A stretch of DNA of 45,455 nt, from positions 1 to 45,455 of the forward strand of contig PCBK01000185.1 of the NCBI GenBank assembly GCA_002731275.1. Direction: 5' to 3'. Positions within the stretch are counted from its first letter, which is position 1. Each line of letters starts with the position of its first letter. The notes under the pieces are model-generated. The model saw only the letters and a program-made list of their open reading frames with translations. It was not told the DNA's origin and searched no databases. A program made the translations under genes and the position numbers. Below, in pieces: positions 16,494 to 25,020 of the stretch. Source of the stretch: Deltaproteobacteria bacterium (GTDB lineage Bacteria > Myxococcota_C > UBA6777).

Positions 16494-16521
16494 TTGACAA
16501 AAATAGTATCCAAAATATCTT
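16494..16521 (+). promoter_or_regulatory. Promoter-like elements in the 16459-16735 gap
   Basis: TTGACA (16494-16499), 16 bp, TATCTT (16516-16521) on the plus strand, pointing into about 200 bp of AT-rich DNA with no gene, and then antisense to the hydrolase gene. It could drive a small RNA or be chance in AT-rich sequence. The rest of the gap must hold the minus-strand promoter for the GGDEF-EAL gene, but no clear pair is visible. Confidence 0.25.
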
Positions 16522-16735
16522 CGCTTTAGAATACTGCAGAGGATAAAGATGTCTGCTGTCTATGTTTTGCATTTGTGAAGAGTAATGATAACGAAGGAAA
16601 AGAGTTGTTTCAAGTTGTTTTTTTGATTTTTTCTTACATCTATTAAGATATTTGTACAACTTGTCGAGGTGGTCTGATTTTGTTGTATATAGAATGCAGT
16701 ATTTGGGGAGTATGTGAGGGGAAAAGTCGTGTGAG

Positions 16736-17413
16736 TTATAGCTCGAAAGATTCACCGGGGGTGAGGACTTTGACTTTTGCGGAGGTGGCTTCTTCAACAC
16801 GTGCGCCCCAAGCCTGTGGGTCCTGCTCAATCAAGGGCCATGTGTTGTAGTGGACGGGGATGACGAGTTTGGGATTCACGAATTTTACGGCTTCAAGTGC
16901 GTCGTCTGGACCCATCGTGAAGTTGTCACCGATAGGTAAAATCGCGAGATCGACCTGTTCTTTTTCGAGCAGCTTCATATCATATGTGAGTCCAGTGTCA
17001 CCGGCATGGTAGATCTTTTTTCCGTCGATCGTCAGCAGCAGACCTGCAGGATTGCCACCATAAGAACCATCAGGCATGGAGGAGCCGTGGTGTGCGATGG
17101 TCAACTTGAGATGACCAAAGGGGAAGGTGTTGCCGCCTCCAATGTGCATGGGGTGGGCGTTAGGGCAACCTTCTTTTTGTGCGTAATTGACGACCTCAAA
17201 ATTTCCGACAATCGTCGCCTCAGTGCGCTTCGCGATCGCTGTTGTGTCGCCGTAGTGGTCTGCATGTCCATGTGTAAGTAGGATGAAGTCTGCGTCGATG
17301 TCTTCGTGGCTGACTTCACAGCTTGGATTCCCTGTAAAGAATGGATCGATCAAGATCTTGGCGCCACCACCTTCAATGTGAAATACCGAATGACCATACC
17401 ACGTTAATTTCAT
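16736..17413 (-). CDS. Metallo-beta-lactamase-fold hydrolase (UPF0173 family)
   Basis: 225 residues, the usual length of UPF0173 proteins. Start MKLTWYGHS with AAGGAG 6-7 bases upstream; the longer open frame lacks family similarity. The metal site is HGHADHYGDT (about 55-64), with H in AHHGSS, GDT in YHAGDTGLTYD, and a later His in PVHYNTWP. The fold binds two metal ions and hydrolyses a so far unidentified substrate. It follows the DoxX-like gene by about 100 bp on the same strand. Substrate unknown; no pathway neighbour gives a hint. Confidence 0.9.
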   Translation of the reverse strand: MKLTWYGHSVFHIEGGGAKILIDPFFTGNPSCEVSHEDIDADFILLTHGHADHYGDTTAIAKRTEATIVGNFEVVNYAQKEGCPNAHPMHIGGGNTFPFGHLKLTIAHHGSSMPDGSYGGNPAGLLLTIDGKKIYHAGDTGLTYDMKLLEKEQVDLAILPIGDNFTMGPDDALEAVKFVNPKLVIPVHYNTWPLIEQDPQAWGARVEEATSAKVKVLTPGESFEL

Positions 17414-17512
17414 CGTGATCTCCTTGTGAAAACGGGGGAATTCGTCAAAAAATGATGTCTTCTTTTTGCCAATGCCCGGTATGTTCTCATGCTTTGGCGT
17501 TTGGGGCAATAG

Positions 17513-17893
17513 CTACGTGGAGGGTTGCTCACTTTCAGCGCGCTCAAGTCGTTTGTGGAGGATGTAGGAGGCTAGAAGCAGGACAATCGCAATGATAGGC
17601 ACTGCGTATTGACCATCCTTGACGGCGATATGTGCAGCTGCTGCGAGCACAAAGTCGAAAAAGAAGCCTGCATACGCCCATTCGAGCAACGTATCGGACA
17701 GCTTGGTCCAGATCGCGATGACACCAAGCACCTTTGCGGCGGCAAGGGGATACATGATGTAAGTCGGATAACCAAGTGTCGTAAAGACTTTGGCGACCTC
17801 TGCGTGGTTGAAGACATACATACCTGCGGACATTAACATCAATGCACTTAACAAGCCTGTTGTGATGTAATAAGCGATTTTTTCCTTGTTCAT
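17513..17893 (-). CDS. DoxX-like small membrane protein
   Basis: 126 residues with four hydrophobic helices, the architecture of the DoxX family. Start MNKEKIAYYITTG has AAAGGAG 6 bases upstream. Segments such as TGLLSALMLMSAGMYVF, PTYIMYPLAAAKVLGVIAIW and EWAYAGFFFDFVLAAAAHIA match DoxX-like proteins, whose biochemical role is mostly unknown though some are linked to quinone redox or thiosulfate metabolism. Sits between the GNAT gene and the hydrolase gene on the same strand. No cysteines or cofactors are seen. Confidence 0.82.
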   Translation of the reverse strand: MNKEKIAYYITTGLLSALMLMSAGMYVFNHAEVAKVFTTLGYPTYIMYPLAAAKVLGVIAIWTKLSDTLLEWAYAGFFFDFVLAAAAHIAVKDGQYAVPIIAIVLLLASYILHKRLERAESEQPST

Positions 17894-17979
17894 GGAGAAC
17901 TCCTTTGTGTTGGGTGGGGAAGTGTTGGGGAGCAACTTGGGGATGGGAGGTGAGAAAAGCAACGTTTTGTCTGACTTGT

Positions 17980-18504
17980 TCAATCTGTCCGGTGTCTGAG
18001 TCTTGCCATGATGTAAGAGTCGACAAATTCTCCATCTCGGTATGCGTACTCTTTTGCGATACCCTCTTGTTCGAAACCGAACTTATCATACAGGCGGCGT
18101 GCTGCGAGATTGTCTACATACACATGAAGCTCCAGTCTGCGTAAATTCAGCCATTGGTCACAAAATTGTATCGCTGCCTCCATCAACGCAGAGCCAACAC
18201 CGGCACCTTGGTAGTCATCATGTACAAACATTCCGAGATACGCAGCGTGCGCACGTCTACCGTATGATGGGTGGATGCCGAGCATTCCGATGGCTGTATC
18301 TTCCTCTGGTAGGACAGCGATGAGTCTATGCATTCCTTGTGGTGGATTTTCGAGCTTCTTTTTGATGTCATCTTTGGATTGGTAAGGGAGCTGGAGTGTT
18401 CCCCAATTGCATCTGGGACATTGAAAGAGTGCTGCGATATCTTCCCAGTATTTGTGTTCAAAACTTTTGATCGCTACATGGATATGTGGTGGTTTCTCTG
18501 TCAT
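17980..18504 (-). CDS. GNAT-family N-acetyltransferase
   Basis: 174 residues, soluble. The acetyl-CoA-binding motif A is VHDDYQGAGVGSALMEAAI (about 100-118), the Q/R-x-x-G-x-G/A signature of GNAT enzymes. Motif B follows at LELHVYVDNLAARRLYDKFGFE. The C terminus (YRDGEFVDSYIMARLR) is typical of the RimJ/RimL-like acetyltransferases that modify small amines or protein N termini. GAGGTG lies upstream of the ATG. The exact acceptor cannot be told from sequence. It is the first of three same-strand genes (GNAT, DoxX-like, hydrolase) with short gaps. Confidence 0.9.
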   Translation of the reverse strand: MTEKPPHIHVAIKSFEHKYWEDIAALFQCPRCNWGTLQLPYQSKDDIKKKLENPPQGMHRLIAVLPEEDTAIGMLGIHPSYGRRAHAAYLGMFVHDDYQGAGVGSALMEAAIQFCDQWLNLRRLELHVYVDNLAARRLYDKFGFEQEGIAKEYAYRDGEFVDSYIMARLRHRTD

Positions 18505-18575
18505 GTATGCACCTCTTTTTGGTGTGGTTTCGATCTACGGTAACAAATACGCGGGGTGAGTGAGGAATGTTCGAG

Positions 18576-19106
18576 CTATGTCGAGGTATACATGATAATG
18601 GAGATGACAGGGGAGATACTTTTCTTTCGGTGCGTTGGGAAGCGCCAGCGTTTGACAAGCTTGTTAATGTGCGAGAGAGTGCGTTTGTCGAGCTGAGGGC
18701 TCGTGGCTTTGACTTTTGTGGCTTTGCCAGAGGGGAGCAAGGTCACGTGGATCAAGATCTTTGTTTTACGTGGAAACGACTTGTTCTTTTGGCGGAGTCT
18801 CTTGATCGCGCGATAAATACGATGTTTGAGTTGTTTGTATATTTTGCCTCGCAAGAAACGGCTGACATCTGGTCGTCTGAGATAGGGGTGGACATAACCT
18901 CTCGATACTTTTGTGAGCTTGTTGGTTTGTCGAGGAGGTTTTTTGTACGTCCCTCCTTGAGGGGTTGGGATGTCCGTAACATCGAGTTTGATAGGTGTTC
19001 TCGAAGGTGTTGGGCGAGATGCTGGCGTCTTCGCGACCGCCTCGCCTGCGAAGTGAGAAGCGAGTAACGCGACCAACATGTAGCGAAGGACAGGGGGTAT
19101 AGACAT
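18576..19106 (-). CDS. Exported TonB-C/AgmX-like protein
   Basis: About 176 residues. Start at the second of two adjacent ATGs (MSIPPVLRY) because AAGGAG lies 7 bases upstream. A signal peptide ends near AGEAVAKT, followed by a Pro/Thr/Arg-rich linker. The C-terminal half (about 90-172) shows the TonB C-terminal texture: YRAIKRLRQKNKSFPRKTKI, a strand IHVTLLPSGKATKVKA, and LVKRWRFP near the end, similar to the AgmX/PglI C-terminal domain of gliding bacteria. Unlike true TonB, the protein is cleaved rather than membrane-anchored. No ExbB/ExbD neighbour. Possibly a periplasmic partner for an outer-membrane complex. Confidence 0.65.
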   Translation of the reverse strand: MSIPPVLRYMLVALLASHFAGEAVAKTPASRPTPSRTPIKLDVTDIPTPQGGTYKKPPRQTNKLTKVSRGYVHPYLRRPDVSRFLRGKIYKQLKHRIYRAIKRLRQKNKSFPRKTKILIHVTLLPSGKATKVKATSPQLDKRTLSHINKLVKRWRFPTHRKKSISPVISIIMYTST

Positions 19107-19291
19107 CATTCTTCTCCTTGTGCTCATGGAAAACATACATTGTATGAGTCAAGGATGTATCTGATATGTTCCACAAAAAGTATACGCTCAGGAGGATGTC
19201 AGGAGCAAATGTGCGTTCCAAAGGGCCGTATCGCGTTTGAGGTGGGTTTTGATGTTGCGCAACGAGGAGGGGAGAGCGATTGCATTGAAGA

Positions 19292-22024
19292 TTAGTAGAG
19301 GTTTTTGAAGATAAATAACCCAACATCTTGCTTGCCGATCCCTTGGTAGGAGGCTTTTTTGTACATAAACGTGCCGTCTAGTTCGAGGCCGAGAAAGAGA
19401 TTGTCTCCAGTCGTAAAGTGACACGCTCGGACCTCTTCCTGTGTCGGGCTTTGAATCACGCCTTGCAAAAGGGGTAGATCGATGACTGCGCCCTCCAAAA
19501 AGAAGCGCACCAAGAAAATGTCCTGTTTGCTGTTCATCGACTTGTACGTACGTCCGTGATGATCGAACTCGATGAACTGTCCGGCTGCGAGGACGCTGTT
19601 GCTGTCTGCGTCAAAGTAAAGTCTTTTGGTCGCGGCGTTTTTCCCAAGCCCAATCCAGGTCCGGATCGTCTTGGTGCTCGCTCTAAACACCCCAACGACA
19701 GCGTCTGGTGTCGTGGATGTGTAGGTTGTTCCTGCGATGTTGATGCTCCCATGATACGAACCTGCGAACATGATCCAGGGACCGACGTTGTTGATGGACT
19801 TGATGAACAAGATGTCTGAGAGAGTGTCATCACCCGTACTTCCCCACTGATGCAAAGACTGAAATGTCCCTGTGTACTTGACTGACAGAAAGAAGATGTC
19901 TTTCCCTCCTCTCGATTGGAGAGTATGCTTCCCAAGCTGGACTTTGCCTGTAAATTCTCCCGCGACTGTGAGTGTGTTATTTGCGTAAGTCGCTTTGAGG
20001 CTGGTCATCTTGCCGTTTGTGTCGCTATTTCCGAGGAGCGGGATCACCCTTTTGGTTTGGGCGATACCTGTCTGGATGGCGTTAGATTCATCAATTGTGA
20101 TGACGAACGCCATGTGCTTTGTGTACGGTTTGCCTGCGATGAGCACGTTGCCGTTGGTGTGTCCTATGAGCATCGCGCCTATATTGCTGTCCCCCAAGAC
20201 ATCTGTGAGTTGGAGAGTGCCTGCACCCAGTTGACGCTGTGTCCACTTCCACTGGACTTTTCCTGTGAGTGACATACACAACAGGAAGTTTCCTTTGCCA
20301 TGGGCCTGTGTGTTATCTGGAAAGGTGATGGTGCCATCATAACCACCGACAACGAGGAGGTCACCGTTGCTTCTCGGGTACATAGCGGTGGTCCATGAGT
20401 GACCTCCGAGAGAATAGGCCCACCTGTTCTGCTCTTGTATGGAAATTTTGGCGATGTACGCGCTTGGAGAGGTTGGGGACGAGGTGATGGTTGTGCCTGC
20501 AAGATTGCTCATCGTCCCTTGGAATGTACCTGTAACGTAGATCTCGTTGTAGTACGTGAGGACAGCATCCGTCAGTGTGTCTTTGTTTTGGGTTCCATAG
20601 ACGTTGTTGTAAAGAGTACATCCTTCGTCCACAAGGCCATTGCAATTGTTATCTTTTCCATCTCCACAGGTCTCCTCACGGTCGCTCTTTGTGCAGGTCC
20701 CATTGCAGCAGTTTTCGTCTGCTGCGCATTGTATTCCGCAATCCCCACAGTGATGAGGATCGGACCTTGGGGCAACACAGATATACACTCCACAGCGCTT
20801 GAGGTTGATAGGGCAAACACGAAGACATTGTCCTTCGTAACATTGCTCCTTCCCTCCACAGCGATTCCCACACGCACCACAATGTAGGGGGTTATTGCTT
20901 AGATCGACACAACCTCGACTACACCACTTCCAGGATTTTCCGGAGACATCGCAACCATCTTCACATTTTCCATCTGCGCATACTTGGCCGACTGGACAGG
21001 TGTTTCCACACTTTCCACAATGTTGTGCGTTGCTTTTGTGGTCGACACATCCGCCGTAGCAGGTGTCAGGGGTAGAAGCTGGACAGCTCAACAGGCAGGT
21101 CCCATCTGAACAGACCTGTCCTTTTTTACATGCATTCCCACATCGACCACAGTGTTTGAAGTTTGTCAGTGTGTCGACGCAACGTTGTGCACAATCAGTC
21201 AAGCCCGCGACACACTGACAACTCCCCGATATACACCGCTTGGTACCGGCACAAGCGTTCCCACAACGCCCACAATGTTGGACACTGGTCGCTGTGTTGG
21301 TGCACGCACCATAGCAGGTTGTGGGTGAAGCTTTAGGGCAATTGTTGGTGCAAAGACCATTTGCACACACTTGGCCATCCGAACATGTCTTTCCACACGC
21401 CCCGCAGTGCTCTCGACTTTCGCTTGTGTCGACACATTTGTTATCACACAATGTCAATGAACCTGAGCAGGTGCACTGTCCTCCGCTACATATCTGTCCT
21501 TGTTTGCATGCATTGTTACATCCTCCGCAATGTGCTTCGGAGAGTTCGAGGTTTGCACAGACACGGCCACATGACTTTGGCTCGGTCGCAGGACATTCAT
21601 CTACACAGGTGCCGTCAGCGCAGCTCTGGTTTGCTTTACATACGATCTCACCGTCAAACTGACATGGACTCCATTCTCCTGTGCTGAGACATTGTTGCGT
21701 TCCTTTTCCGCACTTTGTGGGTTCATTGCTGTGACAGAACTTAACGGTTCCTGGCTCGCAAGCGCTGCACTTGCCGGAGATACAGAGCGGTTTTGTCGAG
21801 GTCTCACAGTCCTTGTTGTCGAGGCATTCCAGGCATGTGGCTTTGCCGTCTTGGAGCAAACATCGTTTTGGGCAGGCGCTACAAAGCGATTCTACTTTCT
21901 CTAGACCTGTCGTAGGTTCAGATGTTGTGTTTTCTTTGCTCGGGGAGGGTTGTGTGCACGCATAGAGCAACACCGACACAAGACAAAGGCACAACACCCG
22001 ATATACATATTGAAGAACATACAT
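19292..22024 (-). CDS. Large Cys-repeat lipoprotein with C-terminal propeller
   Basis: 910 residues. Lipoprotein signal with lipobox LLYAC (Cys about 23). From about 45 to 430 there are repeated Cys modules of roughly 45 residues with the core HCG.CGN.C....C..G.C followed by a CP...P..CYG.C(V/T)D segment; eight or so can be counted. One CGDGKDNNCNGLVDEGC motif near residue 455 is the same MopE-type loop as in the gene at 9251. The C-terminal half (about 475-905) carries propeller-like repeats such as YVTGTFQGT, LLVVGGYDGT, LTVAGEFTG and MFAGSYHGS, resembling SBBP beta-propellers. Probably a surface-displayed adhesin or scaffold in the outer membrane. Typical of myxobacterial relatives; no enzymatic motif. 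Confidence 0.8.
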   Translation of the reverse strand: MYVLQYVYRVLCLCLVSVLLYACTQPSPSKENTTSEPTTGLEKVESLCSACPKRCLLQDGKATCLECLDNKDCETSTKPLCISGKCSACEPGTVKFCHSNEPTKCGKGTQQCLSTGEWSPCQFDGEIVCKANQSCADGTCVDECPATEPKSCGRVCANLELSEAHCGGCNNACKQGQICSGGQCTCSGSLTLCDNKCVDTSESREHCGACGKTCSDGQVCANGLCTNNCPKASPTTCYGACTNTATSVQHCGRCGNACAGTKRCISGSCQCVAGLTDCAQRCVDTLTNFKHCGRCGNACKKGQVCSDGTCLLSCPASTPDTCYGGCVDHKSNAQHCGKCGNTCPVGQVCADGKCEDGCDVSGKSWKWCSRGCVDLSNNPLHCGACGNRCGGKEQCYEGQCLRVCPINLKRCGVYICVAPRSDPHHCGDCGIQCAADENCCNGTCTKSDREETCGDGKDNNCNGLVDEGCTLYNNVYGTQNKDTLTDAVLTYYNEIYVTGTFQGTMSNLAGTTITSSPTSPSAYIAKISIQEQNRWAYSLGGHSWTTAMYPRSNGDLLVVGGYDGTITFPDNTQAHGKGNFLLCMSLTGKVQWKWTQRQLGAGTLQLTDVLGDSNIGAMLIGHTNGNVLIAGKPYTKHMAFVITIDESNAIQTGIAQTKRVIPLLGNSDTNGKMTSLKATYANNTLTVAGEFTGKVQLGKHTLQSRGGKDIFFLSVKYTGTFQSLHQWGSTGDDTLSDILFIKSINNVGPWIMFAGSYHGSINIAGTTYTSTTPDAVVGVFRASTKTIRTWIGLGKNAATKRLYFDADSNSVLAAGQFIEFDHHGRTYKSMNSKQDIFLVRFFLEGAVIDLPLLQGVIQSPTQEEVRACHFTTGDNLFLGLELDGTFMYKKASYQGIGKQDVGLFIFKNLY

Positions 22025-22133
22025 AGACAGCTCCGTTTATTGATGAAATCGTGTTCGCCTATGATACATCACTTTGGGAGCATTTTCGTACAAAATGTTG
22101 TTTATTGGACGGGGGGTGGAGTGATAGGAGGGG
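22025..22133. other. Gap between P450 stop and the Cys-repeat lipoprotein
   Basis: Contains CATTTT-CGTAC-AAAATG, a 6-bp stem hairpin that could end P450 transcripts, but no clear T run follows. No gene. Confidence 0.3.
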
Positions 22134-23504
22134 TCAGGTGCGGGGGTGGGGGAACATATACAGGCCATGTTTGGGACGCAAAGTGATCTGGAAGTTCTTC
22201 TCGACCTTGTGTGCGGGGTCGAGTGTAAATCGGTACTTTTGGCCGATGGTAGGCAGGAGTATCTGCGCTTCGAACGTCGAGAAGTGATTCCCAATACACA
22301 TCCGTGGACCCACGCTGAAGGGAACGTATGCGAATTTGTGCCGTCCTTTGCTGTTTTCTGGAGAGAATCGTTCGGGCCAAAAGCGCTCTGGGTCTTCCCA
22401 GAAATCCGGGTGTCTGTGTGTAAAGTAGGGGCAGATCACGACGATGCTGCCTGCGTTGATATGGTAACCATCGATCATGTCGTCCGCGACGGCATTTCGT
22501 CCTCCACTCCAGACTGGTGAATACAAGCGCATCGCTTCCTGGAAGACCATCTTGGAGTACGGAAGATTCGGCAAATCGTCGGCTGTTGCGGGGCGACCTT
22601 GCAGGACCTCTTCCCATTCTTTGTGTAACTTGGCTTCGACTTCGGGGTGTTGGGAGAGCAAGTACCACGTCCAGCTCAGGGCGATCGCAGTCGTCTCATG
22701 TCCTGCGAGGAACATCGTCACCAACTCATCGCGGATGGTCTTCTGGGTCAACAATTCGCCGTGTTCATCTGTGGCTTTGAGCAACATTTCGAGCAGATCG
22801 TGGTGTTCTTTATCGTTCTTTCTGCGATCTTCGATGATGTCGTACACCAGCTTGTCGAGCAACTCGATAGAGCGTCGAAAACGAATGTTACCAGGTGTCG
22901 GGACAGAGAGGGGAAGATTGAAGAGGTTGTTGCCTCTCTCTGAGATGTGTTCGAGCGCGATGGAGAAGGCCTCAGCGGAACGATCGGCTTTGTCATTGAG
23001 GCGAAGGTTGAACAGTGTACGTCCGATGATGTCGAGCGTGACGTGCATCATCTCGCTGTAGATGTCGACGCTCTGGTCGGCTTTGAAACGTGGCTCCCAC
23101 TCTTTGAGCAGATCGAGCGTCGCGTCCTTCATCTCTTCGGTCATTGCGATAATGCTATCTCGATGGAAGGCCGGTTGCATCGTGCGTCTGCGATGGCGCC
23201 ACTGCTCATCCTGAACGGTTAACAGTCCGTCTCCTACCAGGATGCGGATGTTGTCATATGCTTCGTCTTTTCGGTAGTTGTCGCGGTGTGTCAGGTAGGT
23301 GTGTTTGATGTGCTCTGGGTGGATCAGTACGACCATCTCTTTTTTACCCAACCGAAAACGAAAGATATCACCAAGCGTCTCGCGGTGGGATGCGATCATC
23401 TCAAACAGACCTTTGCGTGAGATGTCGGGGATGTGACCGACGAGTGGCCAGCCACTGGTTCCTGGAAGTTCTTTGGCTGTACTCTGTGTGGTTTGTGCGT
23501 TCAT
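22134..23504 (-). CDS. Cytochrome P450
   Basis: 456 residues, a full-length soluble bacterial P450 that would oxidise an organic substrate with electrons from a partner reductase. Motifs in order: PGTSGWPLVGHI proline-rich start, WRHRRRTMQPAF helix C, FLAGHETTAIAL (I-helix oxygen-activating AGxxT, about 250), EAMRLYSP (ExxR, about 315), FWPERF (PERF), and the haem-binding FSVGPRMCIG with the Cys ligand (about 405). Overall it looks like the CYP4/CYP102-type fatty-acid or lipid hydroxylases common in these lineages. It is 134 bp behind the Bat operon but has its own promoter. No ferredoxin or reductase is adjacent. Substrate unknown. Confidence 0.95.
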   Translation of the reverse strand: MNAQTTQSTAKELPGTSGWPLVGHIPDISRKGLFEMIASHRETLGDIFRFRLGKKEMVVLIHPEHIKHTYLTHRDNYRKDEAYDNIRILVGDGLLTVQDEQWRHRRRTMQPAFHRDSIIAMTEEMKDATLDLLKEWEPRFKADQSVDIYSEMMHVTLDIIGRTLFNLRLNDKADRSAEAFSIALEHISERGNNLFNLPLSVPTPGNIRFRRSIELLDKLVYDIIEDRRKNDKEHHDLLEMLLKATDEHGELLTQKTIRDELVTMFLAGHETTAIALSWTWYLLSQHPEVEAKLHKEWEEVLQGRPATADDLPNLPYSKMVFQEAMRLYSPVWSGGRNAVADDMIDGYHINAGSIVVICPYFTHRHPDFWEDPERFWPERFSPENSKGRHKFAYVPFSVGPRMCIGNHFSTFEAQILLPTIGQKYRFTLDPAHKVEKNFQITLRPKHGLYMFPHPRT

Positions 23505-23554
23505 ACTTTTCCCTTCAATTGGTCATAGACAGCGCCTCTCTGGCGTGCCATGAC

Positions 23555-23583
23555 AATATATAGAACATGTTTCTGTTTTTCAA
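23555..23583 (-). promoter_or_regulatory. Promoter of the P450 gene
   Basis: Minus strand TTGAAA (23578-23583), 17-bp spacer, TATATT (23555-23560), both near consensus. The spacer holds AACATGTT, part of an imperfect palindrome AGAA(A)CATGTTCT, a possible operator. The P450 start is 50 bp downstream. Confidence 0.6.
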
Positions 23584-23638
23584 TCACGAAAATGAAACGC
23601 GTTCTTTTTTCGAGGGAAGAGATGTGTGGGTGAAATCT

Positions 23639-25006
23639 TCAGAAGAGCGATTCGAGTTTGGACGCGAGCTGTGGGTGGGGTGTGCGCAAGAGTTGGCGGG
23701 TGTGTCTTGTGTGTTCTGCGAGGACATCCTGTTTGGGAGCCTGTCCACCGTAACGAATTGACTCTGCGAGAGTGCGGAGTGCTGGTTGTTCTTCCTTCTC
23801 GACGATCTTTTGGATGCCGACAAGCGCGTCGAGAAAATCGGCGAATTGTTTCTCTTTTGCCGATGAGACAGCTTTTTCAACAAACGTCTCAAGCTGTTTT
23901 TGTTGGGCGAGTTTGCGCTCCTCTTCGGGGGAGAGAGCTTCGTCTTGTTGTCCCCCCTGTCGTTTGGCGAGCACGAGGAAGACGAACAGCAACAACACCG
24001 CAGCGCCGAGCAGTCCGTAGGCCCACACAGGGATCTTCTTTTTGGGGGCCAGGACAGAGCCCGCAGCATCCACGGAGAGAGAGACCTTGCCGAGCGCCTT
24101 TTGGAAGTGCTGGTCGTAATCTTTGAGCCAGTAGTTGAGCAAGATGGGATCGAGTGTGTATGTCCCTGCTTTCTCGGCCTGGAGGTTGATCGTGTAGGTT
24201 CTGGTGTTTCCTCTCTTGCTCGCGGATGTGCTGCTACTTGAGACGCCTAACATGCGCAGCCCCTTTTGTTTGGGGAGTCGAAAAGACAGACGCGCGTACT
24301 TGTCAGGCTCTCCTCTCCACGACAGCGAGAAGGTCAGCTGGAAGGGCGCATTGCTTTTGACCGTCATTTGCTTGGCGAATTGTGCGACAGGTGCAGGTGC
24401 CTTCTCCTTGAGCTGCTCTTTACGAGGTGCGACGGAGGCCAGGAAGCGGATGAGTTGGACAAAAGGAGGTGAATCCCAGCGCGCTGCGCCTTGTTGTAAA
24501 GCGATCACCCAACCCCAGCCGTCGACAATGATCGTCACAGGGATCGCGCCACCTGGAAAGAACTTCCCCATGACGTTGTTGGGATCGAGCAGACTGACGT
24601 CGAAGATGTTGTTTCCCTGTTTGTGAAAGTCTGCGACAGTCTCCTGGTCTTCACCGGAGATCCCCACAAGCATGAAGCGCTTGTCCGTGATGTTTTGACG
24701 GAGCTTTTGTTTAAACGGCATCTCGCTCTTACATGCACCACACCACGTGGCCCAGCGACTCAGCATCAGTACTTTTCCGCGCTGTGTCGAGAGGTCATAT
24801 GCCTGCCCCTTGAGATCCTTGAGTGGGACGGATAGATCGGCCGGTTGTAACTCAAGCGCTTGCATCTTCGTCTGTCTCAGCAGTTGTTCGAGCTTCTTCT
24901 CTTGTTGGGGGTGTTTGGAGAAGTAAGGGTGGTTGCCTGCCCACGCATTTGTGAGCGATGAGAGCAAGCAACACGCGCTGATGAGGATAAGAGTGAACCT
25001 CTTCAT
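23639..25006 (-). CDS. Thioredoxin-like protein of the Bat operon
   Basis: About 455 residues. Start MKRFTLILISAC with GGAG 9 bases upstream; signal peptide ends near NAWAG. Residues about 60-210 form a TlpA/thioredoxin-like domain with the redox motif RWATWCGACKSEMPFKQ (CxxC). Then comes an immunoglobulin-like region (about 225-325: FQLTFSLSWRGEPD, KAGTYTLDPILLNYWL) resembling BatD parts. One membrane helix (about 335-355, AYGLLGAAVLLLFVFLVL) and a helical cytoplasmic tail complete it. It follows batE by 14 bp and ends the operon. Likely a membrane-tethered periplasmic thiol-disulfide protein serving the Bat complex. Domain order is unusual for the operon. Confidence 0.8.
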   Translation of the reverse strand: MKRFTLILISACCLLSSLTNAWAGNHPYFSKHPQQEKKLEQLLRQTKMQALELQPADLSVPLKDLKGQAYDLSTQRGKVLMLSRWATWCGACKSEMPFKQKLRQNITDKRFMLVGISGEDQETVADFHKQGNNIFDVSLLDPNNVMGKFFPGGAIPVTIIVDGWGWVIALQQGAARWDSPPFVQLIRFLASVAPRKEQLKEKAPAPVAQFAKQMTVKSNAPFQLTFSLSWRGEPDKYARLSFRLPKQKGLRMLGVSSSSTSASKRGNTRTYTINLQAEKAGTYTLDPILLNYWLKDYDQHFQKALGKVSLSVDAAGSVLAPKKKIPVWAYGLLGAAVLLLFVFLVLAKRQGGQQDEALSPEEERKLAQQKQLETFVEKAVSSAKEKQFADFLDALVGIQKIVEKEEQPALRTLAESIRYGGQAPKQDVLAEHTRHTRQLLRTPHPQLASKLESLF

Positions 25007-25020
25007 GTTGGATATCTCCA

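Noticed and set aside
16494..16735. A definite small RNA gene
   Set aside because: Promoter-like elements exist but there is no terminator hairpin or conserved structure to support a transcript.
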